Origin: Thiothrix subterranea
GTDB lineage: Bacteria > Pseudomonadota > Gammaproteobacteria > Thiotrichales > Thiotrichaceae
Length of the DNA stretch: 64,000 nt
Direction: 5' to 3'
NCBI RefSeq assembly: GCF_030930995.1
Contig: NZ_CP133217.1
Location: forward strand, 1,116,001 to 1,180,000
The stretch's first letter is position 1. Every line of letters begins with the position of its first letter. Below are positions 55,723-63,862 of this stretch, piece by piece. The position numbers were made by a program, and so were the translations under genes. The notes under the pieces were generated by a model. The model was not told the origin of the DNA, searched no databases, and saw only the letters and a program-made list of their open reading frames with translations.

Positions 55723-56766
55723 GTGGCAAGATTGAAGAATGTAATGCCAGCGACTGAGCGTTTCTTTGCTGATATTCGCGGTATTTTGGCAGATGCCCGC
55801 AAACAGGCTTACGCATCCGTCAATACTGTGATGGTTCTAGCGTATTGGAAAATTGGTCAGCGTATTGTTGAGGAGGAATTGGCTGGCAAAGGTCGGGCAG
55901 ATTATGGTCATTACCTCATCCGCAATCTTGCCAAGCAATTGGGTGACGAGTTCGGCAAGGGATTTTCGCTGGCTAATTTGAAGAATTGTCGCCAGTTTTT
56001 CCTGACTTTTCCTGAGTTTGAAAAAGGCTACGCAGTGCGTAGCCAATTGCCGTGGACGCACTATCGGCTGATCATGCGGGTCGAAAATCCACAGGCAAGA
56101 GACTATTACTTACATGAGGCGGCTACCCATCAGTGGAGTTCTCGCCAACTAGAACGTAATCTTGCGAGCCATTATTACGAAAGGCTTTTGGTTGTTCCCA
56201 ACCCCACAGACCAGCCAGAATCCCTACCTGATAAATTACCAACGGGCGAATTTATCAAAGACCCTTACGTGCTGGAATTTTTGGATTTACCAGAAACAGG
56301 GCTTTACCGCGAAAGTACGTTGGAAGCGGCGATTATCACCAAGTTGCAACCGTTTCTACTGGAGTTAGGCAAGGGTTTCTCGTTTGTGGGCAGGCAGTTT
56401 CGTATCAGTACGGAAACCAGCCATTTCTACATTGATCTGGTTTTCTACAACTATTTGCTCAAGTGTTTTGTACTGATTGATCTGAAGACCACGAAGTTAA
56501 AGCATCAAGACATTGGGCAAATGGATATGTACGTGCGCATGTTTGATGATCTGAAACGTGGTGCGGATGACAACCCTACGTTAGGTATCATTCTTTGTGC
56601 CGATAAGGATGATACCGTGGTGCGTTATTCCGTGCTGAATGACAGCCAACAGCTTTTTGCCTCCAAATACTTGAATATTTTGCCGAGTGAGGATGAATTA
56701 CGGCGGGCGTTAGAAGCGCGGCATGTCTTGCAAATCACCTCGAATGAGACGGGGGATATGCCATGA
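55723..56766 (+). CDS. DUF1016 / YhcG-type PD-(D/E)XK nuclease, copy 2
   Basis: A protein of 347 residues with the same order as the copy at 23075. The DUF1016 N-terminal helical domain includes MVLAYWKIGQRIVEEELAGKGRADYG and SLANLKNCRQFFL, LPWTHYRLIM. The C-terminal nuclease domain is FYIDLVFYNYLLKCFVLIDLKTTKLKHQDIGQMDMYV, with catalytic D...D-x-K. Sequence divergence from copy 1 indicates separate acquisition or old duplication. The start is uncertain (GTG 55723, TTG 55732 or ATG 55744). Its stop overlaps the following 31-codon frame by 4 bp. Confidence 0.86.
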   Translation: MARLKNVMPATERFFADIRGILADARKQAYASVNTVMVLAYWKIGQRIVEEELAGKGRADYGHYLIRNLAKQLGDEFGKGFSLANLKNCRQFFLTFPEFEKGYAVRSQLPWTHYRLIMRVENPQARDYYLHEAATHQWSSRQLERNLASHYYERLLVVPNPTDQPESLPDKLPTGEFIKDPYVLEFLDLPETGLYRESTLEAAIITKLQPFLLELGKGFSFVGRQFRISTETSHFYIDLVFYNYLLKCFVLIDLKTTKLKHQDIGQMDMYVRMFDDLKRGADDNPTLGIILCADKDDTVVRYSVLNDSQQLFASKYLNILPSEDELRRALEARHVLQITSNETGDMP

Positions 56767-56858
56767 AGCGCTTTGACCACATCAGCATCAGCGTGTTGGA
56801 TGTGTTGAAAGCCAAGCAATTTGCCGCCGTCTCTATCCAGAGCGAGCACACGCAGTGA
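56763..56858 (+). CDS. Possible 31-residue translationally coupled peptide
   Basis: MKRFDHISISVLDVLKAKQF begins this short frame, which overlaps the DUF1016 stop by 4 bp (ATGA) and the tonB start by 4 bp (GTGA). The exact double overlap is the main argument that it is translated. The N-terminus vaguely resembles the first strand of glyoxalase-type domains, but the frame is too short to assign. It might be the remnant of a larger gene. Confidence 0.35.
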   Translation: MKRFDHISISVLDVLKAKQFAAVSIQSEHTQ

Positions 56859-57631
56859 AAGGGCATCTAGCCGGATTCGGTGTTTCTGCGTTGTTGCATG
56901 GCACGTTGTTGCTGGTAGCATTGCCTTTGTTGCTGTGGCAAGACAAACTGAGTGTGCCGGAAGAACAACCGCTCACATTATCGCTTGCGCAATTCCAGCC
57001 AGCACCGCCGCCGCCCCAACTTGCACCACCTGAGCCGATAGCGCCACCACCTGTTGCACAACCAGTGCCGCCGTCTAAGCCCGAATCTAAACCGGTAGTA
57101 AAACCCAAGCCTGTCGAAAAGCCTAAACCGCCGGAAAAGCCCAAACCTGCCCCTAAACCGGAAAAGCCCCGTAAGCGACCTGAACCGAAGCCGGAAGTTG
57201 TTTCTCAGCCAGCGCCAGTGAAGGAAATTGTCCCGCCAGCGCCCGTGGTTGCACCTCGTCCTGCACCCGTTCTTGCACCCGCACCCCGTCCGGTGCAACG
57301 TGTCGCGGCATCTGCTACGCCTGTCGAGAATAACGCCGCACTCGAAGCCGCTTACCGCCAAAAATTGCAAAGCCTGATTGCCGCCCGCAAGCAATACCCG
57401 CGCATGGCTGAAAAAGCTGAAGTGGAAGGCACCGTCACCGTGTCTTTCACGGTATTGCCGAATGGCACGATCACGGGCGCACGGGTAAGCCAGAGTTCCG
57501 GCAATGAATGGCTGGATAAAGCGGCGGTGCAAGCGGTAATCGCCACCTCTGGTGCATTGCCGTTCCCAGCGGGTATTCACAAAGCGCGGTGGGATTTTGC
57601 CTTGAAAGTGAATTTCAAGCTGGATTGGTAA
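56855..57631 (+). CDS. tonB: TonB-family energy transducer
   Basis: A protein of 258 residues starting at GTG. The N-terminal membrane anchor (~7-28, FGVSALLHGTLLLVALPLLLW) is followed by a long Pro/Lys/Glu-rich periplasmic spacer (~45-170) with PKPVEKPKPPEK-type repeats. The C-terminal TonB domain (~175-258) has QYPRMAEKAEVEGTVTVSFTVLPNG and RVSQSSGNEWLDKAAVQAV. It couples the proton-motive force to outer membrane transporters. ExbB and ExbD are not nearby, so it must use those encoded elsewhere. Confidence 0.92.
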   Translation: MKGHLAGFGVSALLHGTLLLVALPLLLWQDKLSVPEEQPLTLSLAQFQPAPPPPQLAPPEPIAPPPVAQPVPPSKPESKPVVKPKPVEKPKPPEKPKPAPKPEKPRKRPEPKPEVVSQPAPVKEIVPPAPVVAPRPAPVLAPAPRPVQRVAASATPVENNAALEAAYRQKLQSLIAARKQYPRMAEKAEVEGTVTVSFTVLPNGTITGARVSQSSGNEWLDKAAVQAVIATSGALPFPAGIHKARWDFALKVNFKLDW

Positions 57632-57640
57632 CGTGTGGGC

Positions 57641-57664
57641 AAAAAAATACGGGCCGAAGCCCGT
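57641..57664 (-). terminator. Intrinsic terminator of the sulfurylase-like gene
   Basis: On the minus strand ACGGGC-TTCG-GCCCGT forms a perfect 6-bp stem with a stable TTCG tetraloop, followed by ATTTTTTT. It directly follows the minus-strand gene ending at 57701, and it also lies just after the convergent tonB stop. Confidence 0.88.
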
Positions 57665-57700
57665 ACCGGATCGCGCCACCTGAGGAGAGGTAGGTAAGTC

Positions 57701-58585
57701 TCAGGCAGCTTCACAAAGTGGATGACGCACGGTCGGTTTCGCGGCTTGGGGGCGTTGCGCCCGTACCGGAATAATGTCCAGCCCCAGTTCGTCATGGTGT
57801 TTCAAGAGCCAGCGGCGGGCTTCGGGCGAGATGTGCTTGCCGACCACAAAGCCGGTTGCGCCGTAATTGCGGCTCACCAGTGCTTGCAGCAGCAGGCAAC
57901 GGTTTTCCCCCAGCCCTTCGATGCACGGTAACAGCGACAGTTTGACCTGACGCGCTGAGGTGCATTTGACCTGATTGCGCAGTTCACGCACTTGCTGGTG
58001 GAAATCGGGGGACGTTTCATTGATGCCAATTTGTACCAGCAAGCCGCCGCCGATTTCGGTATCGGTCAGCCATTCGCAAGCGCGTTGCAAGTCGTTGCTA
58101 TCCAGCGTGGGTGCGGCTTGCACGGCAATAATGCTGTGCCACTCTTGCACGTTTTGGCGCAGGGCGGGGACGTTGAAACGCAGGCTGTTAAACGCGGGAT
58201 GCAGGATTTTTTGCAACGGTTTGACTGTGCCGCTGGCGTACCAGGTATCGGGGGTGCGGTTTGCGTCGAAGGCTTGTGCCAGTTCCGCGACATCCGCAGG
58301 CAGGCGGTAGAAACTTTCCACGCTGACTTCGGCAATGGCGCGGCGTTCCAGCCCATCGACCAGCACGATGCGTCCGCTGAGTTGTGCTTCGCGTTTTTCC
58401 GCTGGCGTTAGGGATAGTGCCAGTGGCAGCGGCCATAATGTGCCGTTTGCTAGGCGATTGTGTTGCAAGACGCTGCAATGGTCATCTTGGTTGAGGTAGC
58501 CGTGCAACGGTGCGAATGCGCCATTCAACAGCAGTTCTAAGGTACTGATTTCGTTGTGGTTGACGATTTTGTGCAGGATGCTCAT
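57701..58585 (-). CDS. Degenerate ATP sulfurylase-like protein
   Basis: About 294 residues from the ATG at 58585, versus ~390-400 for bacterial Sat. The PUA-like N-terminal domain is recognisable (STLELLLNGAFAPLHGYLNQDDHCSVLQHNRLANGTLWPLPLALSL). The catalytic domain also aligns: IIAVQAAPTLDS, VKLSLLPCIEGLGENRCLLLQALVSRNYGATGFVVGKH. At the site of the QxRNPxHxxH motif it reads VQAAPTLDSND, and GRDHAG is GKHISP, so the ATP/sulfate residues are gone. It is likely catalytically dead, perhaps regulatory. It is divergent from a CysB-type regulator. Confidence 0.75.
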   Translation of the reverse strand: MSILHKIVNHNEISTLELLLNGAFAPLHGYLNQDDHCSVLQHNRLANGTLWPLPLALSLTPAEKREAQLSGRIVLVDGLERRAIAEVSVESFYRLPADVAELAQAFDANRTPDTWYASGTVKPLQKILHPAFNSLRFNVPALRQNVQEWHSIIAVQAAPTLDSNDLQRACEWLTDTEIGGGLLVQIGINETSPDFHQQVRELRNQVKCTSARQVKLSLLPCIEGLGENRCLLLQALVSRNYGATGFVVGKHISPEARRWLLKHHDELGLDIIPVRAQRPQAAKPTVRHPLCEAA

Positions 58586-58652
58586 GGGCTGTGCCTCTCG
58601 GTAGTCTTTGGTTGCAGGCAAGTATGGGATAAGGCGTAAATAATTAAAAACG

Positions 58653-58668
58653 CTATAATTCGCTATAG
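58653..58668. promoter_or_regulatory. Candidate CysB/LysR operator
   Basis: CTATA-ATTCGC-TATAG is an exact 5-bp dyad in the 105-bp intergenic region between the divergent sulfurylase-like gene and the LysR gene, 23 bp before the latter's start. Its position suits an autoregulatory LysR site, though LysR sites usually read T-N11-A and binding is not shown. Confidence 0.4.
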
Positions 58669-58690
58669 TTATCTTAAAAAGCGATAAAAC

Positions 58691-59596
58691 ATGAAATTGT
58701 TCCAATTACGCTTACTCAAAACGCTGCTGAATAACGGCATGAACGTGTCGCGGGCGGCGGATCAGCATTACATTGTGCAATCTGCTGTCAGTCGCCAATT
58801 GGGTTTGCTGGAAGAAGAGCTTGGGATGCCGTTGTTTGAGCGCAAAGGCAAACGGCTGGTGGAGGCAACGCCAGTGTGCAAAGCGATTGTGCAGGAACTC
58901 GACCGTATCGAGCAGTCGCTGGAAAATATCCGTGCCGTGGCGGACGATTACCGTCTGCAAACCCGTGGTGAAATTCGCATCGCTACCACGCACACCCAAG
59001 CCAAGTATTTTTTGCCCGAAGTGATGTTGGAATTCCGCCAGCGTTACCCCGATGTGGCGATTCATTTTTTGCAGGGCACGCCGGTGGAATTGGTGCGAAT
59101 GCTGCACGCTGGCAAGGCGGATATTGCGGTGTGTACTGAAGAGTTGGACAAAGATTCCGCGTTAGACAGCCGCAAATGCTACGACTGGAATCACGGGCTG
59201 GTGCTACCGGATGGGCATCCGCTGGCGGAGGGTAAGCTGACGTTGGCGCGTATTGCGGCGCATCCGGTGCTGACTTACATTTTCGGGTTTACGGGGCGTT
59301 CCAAAATCCATGAAACGTTTCGTCATGCAGGCTTGGCGTTGGATGTGACGTTTGCGGCGACGGACACGGATGTGATTATCAGCTACGTGCGGCTGGGATT
59401 TGGCGCGGGGATTATTGCGAAAATGGCGTATTCACACATTCACGACGACGATTTGGTGTTGCGGGATTTGTCGCACCTGTTCCCGCTTTCCACTACCCGC
59501 GTGGCATGGCTGAAAAATAAGTACCTCAAGCAATACGTGATGGAGATGGTGGATTTGCTGGTGGAGCAGGGGGAGAGTGAGGAGTGGTATGTGTAA
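58691..59596 (+). CDS. CysB/Cbl-type LysR regulator
   Basis: A protein of 301 residues. The N-terminal winged HTH of CysB type (MKLFQLRLLKTLLNNGMNVSRAADQHYIVQSAVSRQLGLLEEELGMPLFERKGKRL) is followed by an effector domain with ATTHTQAKYFLPEVMLEFRQRYP and the conserved LTYIFGFTGRSKIHETFRHAGL, and DTDVIISYVRLGFGAGIIAKM. CysB proteins activate sulfate assimilation genes, sensing acetylserine or sulfate. Its divergent neighbour is a degenerate sulfurylase; a functional sulfate locus is not visible nearby. Confidence 0.9.
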   Translation: MKLFQLRLLKTLLNNGMNVSRAADQHYIVQSAVSRQLGLLEEELGMPLFERKGKRLVEATPVCKAIVQELDRIEQSLENIRAVADDYRLQTRGEIRIATTHTQAKYFLPEVMLEFRQRYPDVAIHFLQGTPVELVRMLHAGKADIAVCTEELDKDSALDSRKCYDWNHGLVLPDGHPLAEGKLTLARIAAHPVLTYIFGFTGRSKIHETFRHAGLALDVTFAATDTDVIISYVRLGFGAGIIAKMAYSHIHDDDLVLRDLSHLFPLSTTRVAWLKNKYLKQYVMEMVDLLVEQGESEEWYV

Positions 59597-59641
59597 GCGT
59601 GGGGGCGTTATAATGAGCGTTCGTGATTGAGAAGATGGTAC

Positions 59642-60307
59642 ATGAAACACACACTGATATTGAGTAGCCTACTTGCCCTGACTCTTGGCATGACCGGCTG
59701 CGACTCTTCCCCCCAACACCCCGAAGATTTGCCTTGGCAAGTCACTCTTAGTGCCGAAGGCAATCCGCAGGTGTTCCACTTGGACATTGGCAAAGCCACG
59801 CTGAAGGATGTGATCGAACGCTTGCACAGCTTCCCGGAAATGGCGGTATTTGCGCACGAAAGCGGTAAGCGTACCCTCGAAGCCTATTTCGGCACACAAC
59901 GCCTCGGCTTGTTTGAAGCCAAAATTATTGCTGAATTGCAAGCCACACCTGCGCAGTTTGACAGTTTCCAAACCAACAATACCAAGCGTGAAGGCATGGC
60001 AAGCGGGCAATGGAAATACACGATGGCGGAAGCGGATGTGAAAATTGCCAATGATTTGCGGGTGCAGCGCTTAATTTATATGCCAGTGATTAATTACGAG
60101 CCTGAAATTGTGGTGGCACGCTTTGGCGAACCGGCGGAACGCGCTGCATCCTTGCAGGCGGGGATCGACTACTGGTTTTACCCCGGCAAAGGCTTGGCGA
60201 TTTTGATGAATACTGACGGTAAAGAGATTCTTTATTACACTAATCAACACGATTACGCCGCGATGAAACAGGGATTGCTGGAGACGAAACCGTACAATGA
60301 CAAGTGA
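59642..60307 (+). CDS. Predicted lipoprotein of unknown function
   Basis: A protein of 221 residues from the ATG at 59642. It has a signal peptide with lipobox (LALTLGMTGCDSS). The mature part is a globular alpha/beta domain with LEAYFGTQRLGLFEAKIIAELQAT and a C-terminal DYWFYPGKGLAILMNTDGKEILYYTNQHDY. The family is not recognised. It overlaps the next gene by 11 bp and is upstream of a UPF0260 and an Hsp15 gene, which suggests an operon. Confidence 0.7.
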   Translation: MKHTLILSSLLALTLGMTGCDSSPQHPEDLPWQVTLSAEGNPQVFHLDIGKATLKDVIERLHSFPEMAVFAHESGKRTLEAYFGTQRLGLFEAKIIAELQATPAQFDSFQTNNTKREGMASGQWKYTMAEADVKIANDLRVQRLIYMPVINYEPEIVVARFGEPAERAASLQAGIDYWFYPGKGLAILMNTDGKEILYYTNQHDYAAMKQGLLETKPYNDK

Positions 60308-60764
60308 AGCCCGCACCCCGCCTTGGTGGAAACAAAAGAGCCTTGCCGAGATGAATGAGGCGGAATGGGAGAGCATTTGCGACCATTGCGCCAAATGTTG
60401 CCTGATCAAGCTGGAAGACGAGGAAGACAGCACGGTGTATTACACCGATGTGGCGTGTGATTTGTTGGATGGCACGAGTTGCCAGTGCAAAGATTACGCG
60501 AATCGTGAAACGCTAGTGCCAGAATGCCTGCATTTAACCCCGGATAATCTGGATGAGCTGTATTGGATGCCGCCGAGTTGCGCCTACCGTTTGTTGCACG
60601 AGGGTAAGAATTTACCGTCGTGGCATCATCTGGTGTCGGGCGATAAACAGAGCATTCACCGCATGAAACAATCGGTGATCGGGCGGTTTACTTACGCCGC
60701 TGAAGTGAACGAAGCAGAGTGGGAGGATAGGGTCGTTACATGGCCGTTGAAGAAGAAAATGTAA
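60297..60764 (+). CDS. UPF0260 (YcgN) cysteine-cluster protein
   Basis: A protein of 155 residues. The N-terminal [21 protein letters not shown] and downstream [19 protein letters not shown] and [10 protein letters not shown] provide the Cys-rich pattern of the YkgJ/YcgN family, thought to bind metal or an Fe-S cluster. The biochemical role is unknown. It overlaps the preceding lipoprotein by 11 bp and the next gene by 25 bp, so it is translationally linked to both. Confidence 0.9.
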   Translation: MTSEARTPPWWKQKSLAEMNEAEWESICDHCAKCCLIKLEDEEDSTVYYTDVACDLLDGTSCQCKDYANRETLVPECLHLTPDNLDELYWMPPSCAYRLLHEGKNLPSWHHLVSGDKQSIHRMKQSVIGRFTYAAEVNEAEWEDRVVTWPLKKKM

Positions 60765-61132
60765 GCCAACGCATTGATAAGTGGTTGTGGGCAGCGCGGT
60801 TTTTCAAAACCCGCCCGCTGGCGGTGGAAGCCATTGATGGCGGGCATGTGCAGGTGAATGAGGAGCGCGTTAAACCCTCCCGGCAGGTGCGCATCGGCGA
60901 CAAGCTGCGCATCAAAAAGGGCTTTGAAACCTGGACGATTACGGTGCAAGGCTTGAACGAACAGCGCCGCCCCGCCAGTGAAGCCCGTTTGCTGTATGCC
61001 GAATCGGAACATCACCGCGAAGAACGCGAGGCGGTGATCGAAGAGCGGCGTTTGCATGGGGTGAATGTGAGGTTGCATAAGCCGGATAAGCGGGAACGGC
61101 GGCTGATCGACAAGTTTAAGCAGGGGTGGTGA
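60740..61132 (+). CDS. hslR: Heat shock protein 15, S4-domain ribosome-binding protein
   Basis: A protein of 130 residues. The S4 RNA-binding fold is [48 protein letters not shown], and the basic C-terminal tail [20 protein letters not shown] matches Hsp15. It rescues stalled 50S-nascent chain complexes by binding free 50S subunits. It overlaps the upstream UPF0260 gene by 25 bp. Confidence 0.92.
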   Translation: MAVEEENVSQRIDKWLWAARFFKTRPLAVEAIDGGHVQVNEERVKPSRQVRIGDKLRIKKGFETWTITVQGLNEQRRPASEARLLYAESEHHREEREAVIEERRLHGVNVRLHKPDKRERRLIDKFKQGW

Positions 61133-61358
61133 CAGGGTTGTTAATTATTTGGACTAAAGCCCGACCTGTTGTTAATTCTGTAGATACCGTTGATTCCCAA
61201 ATTTAAGCCATAAATCCAGTTCATCGGCAGATTATTTCCTTTCGATAATTGAAAAAAGTAATTAACAGTTATTCTGGCTTATGCTTTATCCCGTACCCGC
61301 CTAACGGGAATGGGTCAAACCACAAGCTATCAATAACCACTTAATGAAGGAATTTCCG

Positions 61359-62549
61359 ATGAAACAGCTTTCTATTTCCATTGCTGCTGCCATGTTAGTG
61401 CTGGCAAGTACTTATGCCACGGCTGCTGATGTTGAAATCGACGTGCAAAACTTAGACCCATCTGCTCAGACTCAAACCAATTCGGATGGCGCGATTCAGG
61501 ATGCATCCACCGGGCGGGCGCATGAAATCGCGGCTGGTGGAGAGGTCGATATTAATATCAACGGCGGCGCAACCAATCAAACTCAAAACACCTCTGTGGG
61601 TGCATTTCAATTCTCCAATGTTGGCGTGGCGGCTTCTATGGATGGTTCTTCCAGTGCCACCATTACTACCAACGATGCTGTAACTAACCAAACTCAAGAT
61701 ACGTCGGCAGGTGCACTTCAATTCTCCAATGTTGGCGTGGCGGAATCTATGAATGGTTCTTCCAGTGCCACCATTACTGCTAATAACGTCGAGGTTAATC
61801 AGACTCAAACCAATTCTAATTCCGCGCAGTATTCAGAGGCTGGAGTGGCTTCTAATATTAGCGGTGGTTCTAATGCAACGATAACTGCTAACCAAGCTGA
61901 AATTACACAAACTCAAACTAACTCTGCTGGTAGTATTCAAGCTTCGCAAGCTGGAGTGGCTTATAGTATTGACGGTGGCTCTAACGCAACGATAACTGCT
62001 AACCAAGCTGAAATCACACAAACCCAAACCAATTCTGCTAGTTCTCAGGGTTCGCGGGTTGGTATGGTTGAGGGTGCGTATGTTGGTTCCAGTGCAGAAG
62101 TCACAGCTAACCAAGCTAAAGTTACTCAAACCCAAATTAATACGAATGGCAGTGATCAATACACTGGAGTCGGTGTAGTTGAAGATTTATCTAATGATGC
62201 GAATGTAAAAGTGATCGCCAACCATGCCACTGTGACGCAAAGGCAAAATAATGCAGACGCTAGTTTGCAAAATACTCAAGTTGGGGCGGCCTCTTATATT
62301 GAGGGAGCGGACATTGATATTACAGCAAATCATGTTGGTGTTACCCAACGGCAAAGGGGATTGACGGGTGGTGATCAGCTTGCACAGGTGGGGGCAGTAG
62401 TCGGTGAATTGGGTAATCCAATCACGGTGGATGCGGATATTACGGTAGCGAATGCCGAAAACATCACGCAGTTTCAAGATGCCAGCAATAATGCTAAGCA
62501 AACCAAGCGGGTAGGTGTGGTTACTAACGGTACTTACTACCGTTTCTAA
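61359..62549 (+). CDS. Secreted Gln/Asn-rich repeat protein 1
   Basis: About 396 residues from the ATG at 61359. The signal peptide is SISIAAAMLVLASTYATAAD. The mature protein has ten units of about 37 residues, each centred on QTQ-x-NS or NQTQ-x-TS followed by GVA and SSATIT or SNATIT. The regular Gln/Asn/Thr spacing predicts a beta-solenoid, similar in style to curlin-like amyloids or holdfast-anchor proteins. The terminus is VTNGTYYRF. It is probably a surface adhesin or amyloid fibre. It is upstream of a paralogue and a lipoprotein gene. Confidence 0.8.
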   Translation: MKQLSISIAAAMLVLASTYATAADVEIDVQNLDPSAQTQTNSDGAIQDASTGRAHEIAAGGEVDININGGATNQTQNTSVGAFQFSNVGVAASMDGSSSATITTNDAVTNQTQDTSAGALQFSNVGVAESMNGSSSATITANNVEVNQTQTNSNSAQYSEAGVASNISGGSNATITANQAEITQTQTNSAGSIQASQAGVAYSIDGGSNATITANQAEITQTQTNSASSQGSRVGMVEGAYVGSSAEVTANQAKVTQTQINTNGSDQYTGVGVVEDLSNDANVKVIANHATVTQRQNNADASLQNTQVGAASYIEGADIDITANHVGVTQRQRGLTGGDQLAQVGAVVGELGNPITVDADITVANAENITQFQDASNNAKQTKRVGVVTNGTYYRF

Positions 62550-62566
62550 CAGGTAGACCGCAACAG

Positions 62567-62591
62567 TTCCGGGTGGCAAAGCTGCCCGGAA
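62567..62591 (+). terminator. Intercistronic hairpin between the repeat-protein genes
   Basis: TTCCGGG (62567-62573) and CCCGGAA (62585-62591) form a perfect 7-bp stem with an 11-nt loop. No T-run follows. It could partially terminate or stabilise the upstream mRNA so that the first repeat protein is made in excess. Confidence 0.45.
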
Positions 62592-62619
62592 TCTCGCCTA
62601 GATTCGTCAGGAATACCTC

Positions 62620-63369
62620 ATGAAACACGCTTTGTTTGTTGCCGCCACCCTCGTGGTGTTGGCATATAGTCCCGTTTTTGCTGCTGATGGCATTAAAATC
62701 ACTGTTGGGGATACCGCCCCTTCCGCTCAAACCCAAACGCAATCGGATGGAGCCACCCAAGAAGCCACCACCGGGCGGGCGCATGAAGTCGCCGCCGGTG
62801 CAACGGTGGACATTACCGCTAATCACACCCAAATAAACCAGACACAAAACAGATCAGCCGATGCCACCCAGTTTGCCGATGTAGGCATTGCTGAAGGGTT
62901 GACGGGCAGCTCCACCGCCAATATCACCGTCAATAACGCCAGCATTACCCAAAGCCAAACGGCGTCAGAAGCAGGCTTCCAACAAGCCAATGTCGGTTGG
63001 GTGTCTGCACTGGCAAACCATGCCCAAGTCGATGTGGCGGCTAATCGCGTCAATATTACCCAGACACAAACCAATGCCGATTTGAGCGTTCAAAGTGCCG
63101 AAGTCGGGCGGGTTCACGATGTCGACGGTGCAACCATTGATATTCAGGTCAGCGACATTGACATTACCCAACAGCAGGACGGTGTGAGCGGTGCTGAACA
63201 ATTGGTACAAATTGGTGCTGTCATTGGTGAACCGGGCAATCCTATTCATACCAACGCTTCCATTAACGTGATGAATGCCGGGGCAGTGGTGCAAGAGCAA
63301 ACTGCCAGCAATAACGCGCAACAAACGGTGCGTATCGGCGTATTGACCAATGGGGCTTACTACCCATAA
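62620..63369 (+). CDS. Secreted Gln/Asn-rich repeat protein 2, paralogue
   Basis: A protein of 249 residues with a signal peptide (LFVAATLVVLAYSPVFAAD). It opens with the same pattern as the upstream protein, PSAQTQTQSDGATQEATTGRAHEVAAGATVDI, and has about six QTQ/QQQ units. It ends VLTNGAYYP, matching the upstream terminus. It is shorter and more degenerate in its repeats. The pair probably forms one fibre or a fibre plus nucleator, by analogy with curli CsgA and CsgB; this is inference. Confidence 0.8.
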   Translation: MKHALFVAATLVVLAYSPVFAADGIKITVGDTAPSAQTQTQSDGATQEATTGRAHEVAAGATVDITANHTQINQTQNRSADATQFADVGIAEGLTGSSTANITVNNASITQSQTASEAGFQQANVGWVSALANHAQVDVAANRVNITQTQTNADLSVQSAEVGRVHDVDGATIDIQVSDIDITQQQDGVSGAEQLVQIGAVIGEPGNPIHTNASINVMNAGAVVQEQTASNNAQQTVRIGVLTNGAYYP

Positions 63370-63509
63370 GCCATACACCACTCAGGCGGCATCCATACCC
63401 GTTAATGACATTAATCTGTAGCGAGTATCCGCCTGTCAACTTTACACTAACTAATCACCACTAATCACTTTACGATTAACTTATGTGATTGATCAGTGAG
63501 GAAAACCAG

Positions 63510-63824
63510 ATGTCGATAAAACTCATTTTAGTAGCGTGCTTATTGGCTTGTAGCAGCCATGTGGCATTTGCGGAAGATGCCGGTAGTGAAGATAAACTCA
63601 TGAATGACATGAATTCCAAAATGGCACAAATGAAAGCGCGGATGCGTGCTTACGAAGCCGAATTGGATCACGAAAGTGAAGATTATTACGCCGTATCGCA
63701 GTTTGATACCGCCGGTTGTGACATTAATATCGGTAATGTGGTGGTCGATGATGGCGCAAATTCACCGGATGAAATCGTGGTATTAATCGACGGTGATGTG
63801 ATTCAGTCCAATAACTGCCGTTAA
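63510..63824 (+). CDS. Small exported protein
   Basis: A protein of 104 residues from the ATG at 63510 with GAGGAAAACCAG upstream. The signal peptide is KLILVACLLACSSHVAFAED. The mature part has a charged helical segment (LMNDMNSKMAQMKARMRAYEAEL) and a C-terminal region with two Cys (GCDINIGNVVVDDG, SNNCR), likely disulfide-bonded. The family is not recognised. It lies between the repeat proteins and a lipoprotein gene and may act in fibre assembly. Confidence 0.7.
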   Translation: MSIKLILVACLLACSSHVAFAEDAGSEDKLMNDMNSKMAQMKARMRAYEAELDHESEDYYAVSQFDTAGCDINIGNVVVDDGANSPDEIVVLIDGDVIQSNNCR

Positions 63825-63862
63825 AACCTTTTACCTGTCATTAAAAACGCGAGACAACAATC

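Noticed and set aside
61359..63369. RTX or autotransporter adhesin
   Set aside because: There are no GGxGxD nonapeptides, no C-terminal barrel and no RTX secretion genes nearby.
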